Below, piece after piece: positions 58,337 through 64,000 of a stretch of DNA of 64,000 nucleotides (position 1 is its first letter; each line of letters starts with the position of its first letter). The DNA comes from Asanoa iriomotensis (lineage in GTDB: Bacteria; Actinomycetota; Actinomycetes; Mycobacteriales; Micromonosporaceae): NCBI RefSeq assembly GCF_016862515.1, contig NZ_BONC01000003.1, positions 1 through 64,000 on the forward strand, written 5' to 3'. The position numbers and the translations under genes were made by a program. Under the pieces are notes generated by a model. That model saw only the letters and a list, made by a program, of their open reading frames with translations, had not been told where the DNA came from and did not search any database.

Positions 58337-58733
58337 TCTGCTGCACCGCCCACGCGTTGCCGTCGGGGTCGGTGAAGTTGACGAACCCCACGTTGTTGAG
58401 GTCGTCGCCCTCGCGGCGCTCGCGCGGACCGGTCTCGCCGTACACGACGATCTCGCTGACCTCGACACCTCGGGACACCAACTCGGCCCGGGCCGCGTCG
58501 AGGTCGTTGACCACGAGCTGCAGGCCCTTGAGCGAGCCGGGCGTCATGTCAGGAACCGCGCCGAAGCCGATCACCACCGAGCAACCCGAGCCCGGCGGGG
58601 TCAGCTGGACGATCCGGAAGCCCGGGCCGGCCGTGTCGTGGTCGACCGCGAAACCCAGCCGCTCCGCGTAGAACTGCTTCGAACGGTCCACATCGGAGAC
58701 CGGCACGACGACGACTTCCAGGGTCCAGTTCAT
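58320..58733 (-). CDS. VOC-superfamily (glyoxalase-fold) protein
   Basis: A 137-residue protein with two beta-alpha-beta-beta-beta units: VVVVPVSDVDRSKQFYAERL and LQLVVNDLDAARAELVSRGV with VNFTDPDGNAWAVQQI. The pattern NFTDPDGN-W is usual for glyoxalase/bleomycin-resistance-like enzymes. Metal ligands are not fully assignable. Substrate unknown. ATG 58733; 4 bp after the MBL-hydrolase stop, same strand. Confidence 0.88.
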   Translation of the reverse strand: MNWTLEVVVVPVSDVDRSKQFYAERLGFAVDHDTAGPGFRIVQLTPPGSGCSVVIGFGAVPDMTPGSLKGLQLVVNDLDAARAELVSRGVEVSEIVVYGETGPRERREGDDLNNVGFVNFTDPDGNAWAVQQITNRS

Positions 58734-58737
58734 CCGC

Positions 58738-59745
58738 TCAGGCTAGCCGCCAGTGGTCCACCTCGCCGTCCGCCCGCAGCACCGTGCCGCGCCGGGCCAG
58801 GTGCGCGAGATGCGCGTACGTCTCACCCACCGCCGAACGCCGGATCATCCCCAGCACCTCTGGCCACGGGCGCGACCAGGTCAGTCGCTCCGCGATGTCC
58901 CAGGTCGTGGCGTCCGGTGCGGTCGAGACCAGGCCGACCACCTCGGCCAACCGCGCCGCGTGGTGCGCGTGCAAGGCCGTGACCCGGTCGCGCAGGCCGG
59001 CGAACCGGTATTCGTGCGCCGGCAGCACCTCCTCCGCCGGCAGTTCACCCGTGCGGGTGAGCGATTCGAGGAAGTCGCCGAGCGGGTCCGCGCCCTGTCC
59101 TGGGTGGAGGGTGATGTTGGGGCTGATCCGCGGCAGCACGTGGTCACCGGCCAGCAACAGCCGCCGCTCCTCGTCGAAGAAGCAGAGATGCCCGGCCGTG
59201 TGCCCGGGCGTCCACACCGCACGGACGCCGCCCGGCAGCAGCTCGCCGTCGTCGATCAGCCGGTCCGGCGTTGCCAGCTCACGGAACCGCCGTGCGTCCC
59301 GGGCCATCTCGGCGACATCGACGTCAGAGCCGCCCCGGGCGCGTACCCATGAGGTCATGGTCGATGAATCCGCGCGGCCTTCGACGGCCGCGGCGTCGAG
59401 CGCGTGCATGCCGATCCACGCGCCGGATGCCTCCCGGACCCGGCCCGCCAGGCCGTGATGGTCGGCGTGCCAGTGCGTGATCAGCACGGCCCGCACGTCG
59501 GTGAGCGCGTAACCGCAGTCGGCCAAGCCGGAGACCAGGGCGGCCCAGGCGTCGTCGGTCGGCCAGCCGGCGTCGACGAGGGCCACGCCGTCGGGCAGCG
59601 CGAGCGCGTACACCAGCACATAACGCAACGGACTGCCGGCCATCGGCACCGGGATCGACCACAGGCCAGGCCGGACCGGCTCTACCGGTGGCAGCTCCTT
59701 GCGCTGCCAGGCGGCCCGTTGCGCGGTGCCGGTGACCTCGACCAT
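58738..59745 (-). CDS. Metallo-beta-lactamase-fold hydrolase
   Basis: A 335-residue MBL hydrolase. The zinc motif is LITHWHADHHGLAG (HxHxDH), followed by the later His in WTPGHTAGHLCFF, Asp in LLAGDHVLP and His in LPAHEY. The C-terminal ~80 residues are a helical extension with DIAERLTWSRPWPEVLG. The group includes RNase Z-like and glyoxalase II-like enzymes and many of unknown substrate; the SPLRYVLVYAL start is common in actinobacterial hydrolases of unknown role. Confidence 0.9.
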   Translation of the reverse strand: MVEVTGTAQRAAWQRKELPPVEPVRPGLWSIPVPMAGSPLRYVLVYALALPDGVALVDAGWPTDDAWAALVSGLADCGYALTDVRAVLITHWHADHHGLAGRVREASGAWIGMHALDAAAVEGRADSSTMTSWVRARGGSDVDVAEMARDARRFRELATPDRLIDDGELLPGGVRAVWTPGHTAGHLCFFDEERRLLLAGDHVLPRISPNITLHPGQGADPLGDFLESLTRTGELPAEEVLPAHEYRFAGLRDRVTALHAHHAARLAEVVGLVSTAPDATTWDIAERLTWSRPWPEVLGMIRRSAVGETYAHLAHLARRGTVLRADGEVDHWRLA

Positions 59746-59796
59746 GCCTCGATCAGACCGCGACCGGCCGGTCAGGACAATCGCTGGTGACCAATT

Positions 59797-60795
59797 TCAT
59801 CGGTCGAGCAGCGGCCTGGCCGGATCCCAGACCACACCACGACGGCGGTACGCGATGGCGGACAGCGCCTCCAGCACGACCCGGTTGGCGAGGAAGGCGG
59901 TCACCTCGGCATGGTCGTACGGCGGCGACACCTCGACCACGTCGACGCCGACCACCGGGAGCTCGAGGCAGACGCGGCGGACGGCGTCGAGGAGCTGGCG
60001 CGAGGTCAGCCCGCCGGGCTCGGGCGTGCCGGTGCCCGGTGCCATGCCTGGGTCGACCACGTCGACGTCGACCGAGAGGAACACGCCGTCGCAGTCGTCG
60101 ACCGCCGTCGCGAACGCCTCCGTCAGGCACGCGTCCAGGCCACGGGCGACGATCTCGCTCATCTCGTACGCCCGCATGCCCTGCGCCGCCATCCAGTCCA
60201 GCGTTTCCGGACCCGGCCAGTAACCGCGCAGGCCGATCTGCAGGAACCGGTCGCCGCGCGCGGCACCCGACTCGATCAGCCGGCGCATGGGCTGGCCGTG
60301 GCCGAGCAGCGAGCCGAACTCGGTGTCGCCGGTGTCGGCGTGCGCGTCGAAGTGGACCACGGAGACCCGGCCGAAGCCGTGCGCGCGGGCCACGCCGGTC
60401 ACGTCGGGCAGCGCGATCGTGTGGTCGCCGCCGAGCACGACCGGTATCGCGCCGGTGCCCGCGATCGTCGCGACCGCCGCCTCGATCACCCGGACGCTCT
60501 TCTCGATGTCGCCGGAGAAGCACTCGACGTCGCCGGCGTCGTACACCTTGATGTCCTTGAGCCCGTCGGTGCGCAGCGCGAGCGACGGACGCGAGCCGTC
60601 GTGCGGCAGGTAGCAGGCCTGGCGCATGGCCGACGGGCCGAACCGCGTGCCGGGCCGGTGCGAGGTGCCGCCGTCGAACGGCGCGCCCAGGATAACCACG
60701 TCGGCGTCGGCCCAGGCCGCCGGCTCGTCGAGGTCGCACGGCGGCACGCCGAGGAAGGTGATGTCGGGGCCGTACATCGCGCCGTACCTGGTCAT
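59797..60795 (-). CDS. Agmatinase/guanidino-acid hydrolase (ureohydrolase family)
   Basis: A 332-residue Mn2+-dependent hydrolase that splits urea from a guanidino compound. The metal motifs are VVLGGDHTIALPDV (His), VVHFDAHADTGD (Asp, His, Asp) and FLSVDVDVVDPGMAPGTGTP (Asp pair). The family includes agmatinase, guanidinobutyrase and proclavaminate amidinohydrolase, which cannot be told apart here. ATG 60795 is chosen; the longer frame to 61116 runs into the divergent gene and has no homology. Confidence 0.92.
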   Translation of the reverse strand: MTRYGAMYGPDITFLGVPPCDLDEPAAWADADVVILGAPFDGGTSHRPGTRFGPSAMRQACYLPHDGSRPSLALRTDGLKDIKVYDAGDVECFSGDIEKSVRVIEAAVATIAGTGAIPVVLGGDHTIALPDVTGVARAHGFGRVSVVHFDAHADTGDTEFGSLLGHGQPMRRLIESGAARGDRFLQIGLRGYWPGPETLDWMAAQGMRAYEMSEIVARGLDACLTEAFATAVDDCDGVFLSVDVDVVDPGMAPGTGTPEPGGLTSRQLLDAVRRVCLELPVVGVDVVEVSPPYDHAEVTAFLANRVVLEALSAIAYRRRGVVWDPARPLLDR

Positions 60796-60928
60796 GGTCA
60801 GCCAGGCTAGCGGGTCCGCCGGTGCCGTTGGGTTGCCTGGTACGAACGGGTTTCGCCCTTCCTCTTTACAGCGCGCCGCGGGCGCGGTCACTATCGGTGC
60901 AAAGGTCTTCGAGACCGGGAGGTGTGCG

Positions 60929-61387
60929 GTGGGCGGCACACAACCGACATTTGCCGATGCGGTTTCCCTCCAGGTGGCGCGCCGGCATCGGGCGGCGTTA
61001 CTGCGCGAGATCCAGATGTTCGAGCACGCGATCGCGTCACCGAGCGCGGAGCCGGGCTGGCGTGAGCGGATGAGCAACCGGCTGCGCGCGCTGCGCGGCG
61101 CGTTCGCGGAGCACATCGTGGTGACGGAGGGCGAGGACGGGCTCTACGCCGAACTGCTCGAACACGCGCCGCGGCTGCACCGGCGGGTCCAGGTGCTGAC
61201 TCGGGAGCACGCCGTGATCGCGGTGTCGATGTCGGCGTTGCAGCGCCGCGCCGACCTGCCGGGCGCGCGGATCGAGGAGCTTCGGGGTTGCGGCGGTGAG
61301 ATCCTGCGCGCGCTGTCCCGGCACCGGCAACGCGGGGCGGACCTGGTTTACGACGCGTACGAGACCGACATCGGGGGAGAAACCTGA
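60929..61387 (+). CDS. Hemerythrin-like helical protein (hypothetical)
   Basis: A 152-residue all-helical protein. FADAVSLQVARRHRAALLRE, LRGAFAEHIVVTEGEDGLYA and LLEHAPRLHRRVQVLTREHA contain the His/Glu spacing of hemerythrin-like HHE domains (EH ... EDGLY ... H ... EH), so di-iron binding is possible. I am not sure all ligands are present. GTG 60929 has GGGAGG 6 bases upstream. Same direction as the next lipoprotein gene but probably not linked in function. Confidence 0.6.
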   Translation: MGGTQPTFADAVSLQVARRHRAALLREIQMFEHAIASPSAEPGWRERMSNRLRALRGAFAEHIVVTEGEDGLYAELLEHAPRLHRRVQVLTREHAVIAVSMSALQRRADLPGARIEELRGCGGEILRALSRHRQRGADLVYDAYETDIGGET

Positions 61388-61440
61388 CCTGTTCGGGTGA
61401 TCTCGCGGAACCGGCCTGGGTGCATAACCGTCAGAACGGC

Positions 61441-62382
61441 ATGGGTTTCGTACGGGCGGGTCGTCTCGCCGCCGTCGTCGGTGGTGTCCTTGTCGTGGCG
61501 CTGTCGGCGTGTGCCTCGCCGGGCAGTGTCGGCGACGGCGGCGGGCTTGGTGCACCGGACCATCAGGCTGTCGAGCAATGGGCGGCCGAGGTCGCGGATG
61601 CCTGGTCACCTTCCGGCGAGGGATGGTCGAAGGGTTTCGTGCCGCTCCAGTCGCCGGTCACGGTCGAGGGGTCGATGCTCGAGCCCGAGAAGCGCGCGCT
61701 GGCGGCAGGTTGGTGGGAGTCGGCGGTTTCGCTGCCCGGCGACCGGCCGGCCCGCGGGACCGTGCTGTTCCGTGACGGGCCGCTGCCGGTCTCGGTGTTG
61801 AGCGCCGCGGAGGCGTACCAGAAAATGGATCTTGGTGATCCGCCGCCCTGCTCCTCAGAGGCTCCTTCTCCTGTCGCGCCGTCCGCCGGGCCTGACGGCT
61901 CTGTTTCGGGGCCCGCCGGTGGTGACTGTGTCGGGTTGACCGTGCGCGGGGCGTCGCTGGCCACGATCGAGATGCGCACGAGCCGCGGGGTCGCGACCGT
62001 GCCGGCGTGGCGGTTCCAGATCGACGGGGGCCGCGCGGTGCTGCACGCGGCGGTGGCCGACCCGTCGCCGGCCCCGTCGGCCGCGGCGACACCCAGCCGC
62101 GCGGCGCCGCCGGGGATGGTCGCGGCGCAGCACGTGACCGGGGTCGACGGGCTGGAGGTGCGCTACGTGCTCGGCGTCGGCGCCTGCGACCGCGAAATCA
62201 CGCCGCTGGTCGTCGAACGCCCGCACGTTGTCGTCGTCGCCGGCGGCGTCACCCGCACCGACGGCGTCTGCACCGACCAGTTGCTGCTCGAACCGGTGAG
62301 CGTCGCCTTGACCGACCCGCTGGGTGACCGGCCGGTGCTCGACGCGTTGACCGGGGCACTGTTGCCGGTGGGCTTTTCTTAG
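61441..62382 (+). CDS. Hypothetical lipoprotein
   Basis: A 313-residue exported protein with a lipobox (LVVALSACASPGS). The middle carries a Pro/Ser-rich stretch (SSEAPSPVAPSAGPDGSVSG) and the end EVRYVLGVGACDREITPLVV followed by TRTDGVCTDQLLLEPVSVAL, with two cysteines that could form a disulfide. No known domain. ATG 61441 is preferred for the signal peptide; GTG 61420 is also in frame. It is convergent with mtnP. Confidence 0.65.
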   Translation: MGFVRAGRLAAVVGGVLVVALSACASPGSVGDGGGLGAPDHQAVEQWAAEVADAWSPSGEGWSKGFVPLQSPVTVEGSMLEPEKRALAAGWWESAVSLPGDRPARGTVLFRDGPLPVSVLSAAEAYQKMDLGDPPPCSSEAPSPVAPSAGPDGSVSGPAGGDCVGLTVRGASLATIEMRTSRGVATVPAWRFQIDGGRAVLHAAVADPSPAPSAAATPSRAAPPGMVAAQHVTGVDGLEVRYVLGVGACDREITPLVVERPHVVVVAGGVTRTDGVCTDQLLLEPVSVALTDPLGDRPVLDALTGALLPVGFS

Positions 62383-62385
62383 TGC

Positions 62386-63189
62386 TCACGGCAGCTCGAT
62401 CGGCAGCTTGAGGCCGTCGAGCGCGTGGCCGCACGGGCAGTCGCGGTCGAGTGGGATGGTGGCCAGCGCGTCCATCAGGATGCCGCGCAGCTTGGCGGTG
62501 TTCTCGCCGAAGACCCGGAAGACCTCCTCGTGGGTGACGCCGTGGTCGCCCTCGACGCCGGCGTCCAAGTCGGTGACCAGGGCGATGGTGGTGTAGCAGA
62601 GGGCGAGCTCGCGGGCCAGGACCGCTTCCGGGTAGCCGGTCATGTTCACGACAGCGCCGCCGATCGAGGTGAACCAGCGGGACTCGGCGCGGGTGGAGAA
62701 TCTGGGGCCTTCGACGACGACCATGGTGCCGCTGTCGGTCGGGTTGATCTCCTTCGCGGCCCGCTTCAGCGTTTCGCGGCCGACCGGGCAGTAGGGGTCG
62801 GCGAAGTTCACGTGCACCGCGCCGCCGTCGTAGTAGGTCTGTGTGCGGCCCGAGGTGCGATCGAGGAGCTGGTCGGGGATCACGAAGGCGCCCGGGCCCA
62901 GCTCGGGGCGCAGGCCGCCGACGGCGCAGGGTGCCAGGATCTGGCGCACGCCGAGTTGGCGGAGGGCCCACAGGTTGGCGCGGTAGGGGATGCGGTGGGG
63001 CGGGAAGCGGTGGTCGCGACCGTGCCGCGGCAGGAACGCGACGTTGCGGTCGCCGACGCGCGCCACCGTGATCGGGTCGGACGGCTTGCCGTACGGGGTG
63101 TCGACGTCGTGCTCCGTGGCGTCGTCGAGCAAGGCGTAGAGACCCGAACCGCCGATTACCGCAAGCTCCGCAGGTGCTGTCACTTTCAT
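62386..63189 (-). CDS. mtnP: S-methyl-5'-thioadenosine phosphorylase
   Basis: A 267-residue enzyme that phosphorolyses methylthioadenosine from polyamine and SAM metabolism to adenine and methylthioribose-1-phosphate. Family motifs: VIGGSGLYAL, FLPRHGRDHRFPPHRIPYRA NLWAL, EGPRFSTRAESRWF and NMTGYPEAVLARELALCYTT. The His pair in RHGRDHRF and the MTGxPE purine-site motif are as expected. A methylthioinosine phosphorylase is the main alternative. Start ATG 63189 behind GAGAGG. Confidence 0.92.
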   Translation of the reverse strand: MKVTAPAELAVIGGSGLYALLDDATEHDVDTPYGKPSDPITVARVGDRNVAFLPRHGRDHRFPPHRIPYRANLWALRQLGVRQILAPCAVGGLRPELGPGAFVIPDQLLDRTSGRTQTYYDGGAVHVNFADPYCPVGRETLKRAAKEINPTDSGTMVVVEGPRFSTRAESRWFTSIGGAVVNMTGYPEAVLARELALCYTTIALVTDLDAGVEGDHGVTHEEVFRVFGENTAKLRGILMDALATIPLDRDCPCGHALDGLKLPIELP

Positions 63190-63351
63190 CCCTCTCGCCG
63201 AGGCTGTCAGCCTTAACCATGGCCGTAGGTCAGGCTAGGGTGCCAGACATGTGTTGCGCGTGGGTGGTCGCGCCTGATGTCCTGTCCCCGTGCGGCGGGT
63301 TCGGGGGGTAGGCGCGTGCACGGCGAGGGGCAGGCGATCGGGGGCCGGTCG

Positions 63352-63906
63352 ATGGAGTCGATGACCGGTCGACTCCTGGTGGCCACGCCGGCGCTCAAGG
63401 ACCCGAACTTCGACCGCACGGTGGTCCTGCTGGTCGCACACGAGCCTGGCGGGGCGTTGGGCGTGGTTCTCAACCGGGCGACGGAGGTAGCGGTCTCGGA
63501 CGTCCTGGGCGCCTGGGGCACGCTGGCCCGCGACCCGGCGGTGCTCTTCGAGGGCGGCCCGGTCCAACCGGAGTCGGCGATCTGCCTGGCCCGCATGCGC
63601 GCGCAACGCCCACGGATGCGCGGCTTCCATCCGGTGTCGGGCTCGATCGGCACGCTGGACCTGTCGATCGACCCGGAAGCGCTGCGGGAGAAGCTGACCT
63701 GCATACGGGTGTTCGCGGGATACTCGGGTTGGTCACCGGGCCAGCTCGAGGAGGAGATCCAGAGCGGCTCGTGGTTCGTCTTCGACGCCCTGCCGGGTGA
63801 CGCCTTCGTCGACCGCCCGGACGACCTGTGGCCGATGGTCCTGCGCCGCCAGGGCGGCATCCTGTCGGCGGTGGCCCACTTCCCGGCGGACGTGGCCCTC
63901 AACTGA
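63352..63906 (+). CDS. YqgE/AlgH family protein
   Basis: A 184-residue conserved protein of the UPF0301 family (YqgE/AlgH). Signatures: LLVATPALKDPNFDRTVVLL, HEPGGALGVVLNRATEVAVS, and VFAGYSGWSPGQLEEEIQSG SWFV. The function is unknown; it is widely conserved as a single copy. ATG 63352 is chosen at the start of homology; GTG 63316 is in frame. It is followed at the window edge by a tRNA gene. Confidence 0.9.
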   Translation: MESMTGRLLVATPALKDPNFDRTVVLLVAHEPGGALGVVLNRATEVAVSDVLGAWGTLARDPAVLFEGGPVQPESAICLARMRAQRPRMRGFHPVSGSIGTLDLSIDPEALREKLTCIRVFAGYSGWSPGQLEEEIQSGSWFVFDALPGDAFVDRPDDLWPMVLRRQGGILSAVAHFPADVALN

Positions 63907-63980
63907 CCCACCCTGCAAGATGACCCCGCGGTGGGGCATGTGTAATATTGCGCGAGTGCCCGGGACACCGGGTGCGATTT

Positions 63981-64000
63981 GGGGCCGTGGCGCAGCTGGT
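63981..64000 (+). tRNA. Partial tRNA gene at the right edge
   Basis: GGGGCCGTGGCGCAGCTGGT has the acceptor strand GGGGCCG, T8-G9 and a D-arm start GCGCAGCTGGT as in tRNA genes. The anticodon lies outside the window, so the type is unknown. Confidence 0.7.

Noticed and set aside
62249-63220. 323-residue minus-strand frame over mtnP
   Set aside because: Arg/Pro-rich shadow; mtnP in the other frame has full family motifs.

Overview
The window is high-GC chromosomal DNA from an actinomycete, most likely of the family Micromonosporaceae. The evidence is the very high GC content, the many GTG and apparently leaderless starts, the block prfB-ftsE-ftsX-M23 peptidase-smpB-ssrA, the Rv3235-family and DUF6912-type genes, CBM2-tailed secreted hydrolases, and a short dispersed repeat of the ATGAGCGAGCGC type. 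I see no prophage, integrase, complete insertion sequence, CRISPR array or biosynthetic gene cluster.

Layout. 0.4-4.2 kb: Rv3235-family protein, a small HTH protein, an Lrp regulator divergent from a rhodanese gene, a DUF6912-like protein and a membrane protein. 4.5-11.5 kb: pruA, a helicase-associated DNA-binding protein, tryptophan 2,3-dioxygenase, a membrane Ser/Thr kinase and a PadR regulator. 11.5-17.1 kb: repeats, then the translation and division core block ending in tmRNA. 17.1-25.5 kb: an AA10 LPMO with CBM2, a CE15 glucuronoyl esterase with CBM2, YibE/F, a squalene-cyclase-like protein, a decayed zincin-toxin/immunity cassette, and TerC under a yybP-ykoY (Mn2+) riboswitch. 25.5-33.4 kb: a one-strand oligosaccharide locus (LacI, binding protein, two permeases, GH31 alpha-xylosidase, GH1 beta-glucosidase) that fits xyloglucan oligosaccharides.

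34.7-42.8 kb is a metal region: a P1B-4 ATPase divergent from an NmtR-type ArsR regulator, then DUF305, DUF3105, CcsB, CopC and a CopD-CtaG fusion. 42.8-47.3 kb holds an APH-fold kinase, an XRE regulator with an SDR, and a TetR regulator with an aldo-keto reductase. 47.3-48.5 kb is a small accessory patch: a frameshifted immunity-like gene, a BrnT/RHH-like toxin-antitoxin pair, and an odd tRNA with a UAG anticodon but a short variable loop, whose CCA end lies inside a 22-bp inverted repeat. 48.6-51.2 kb: a two-domain multicopper oxidase and a LuxR regulator. 51.2-54.2 kb: an arsenic cluster (ArsR-phosphatase fusion, ArsC, aquaglyceroporin, ArsM, ArsR) without an Acr3 or ArsB pump. 54.2-58.3 kb: an ABC exporter divergent from a histidine kinase/response regulator pair. 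58.3-64 kb: housekeeping and hypothetical genes (VOC, MBL hydrolase, agmatinase family, MTA phosphorylase, YqgE) and the first bases of a tRNA at the right edge.

The points most worth a second look are the anomalous tRNA with its hairpin, the two single-base frameshifts in toxin/immunity-like genes, the repeat element carrying a 25-codon leader ORF that keeps ATGA coupling to its downstream gene, the visible RBS/P1 pairing in the manganese riboswitch, and five convergent gene pairs that share a 4-bp YTAR double stop. All functions are read from sequence motifs; no database search was run.
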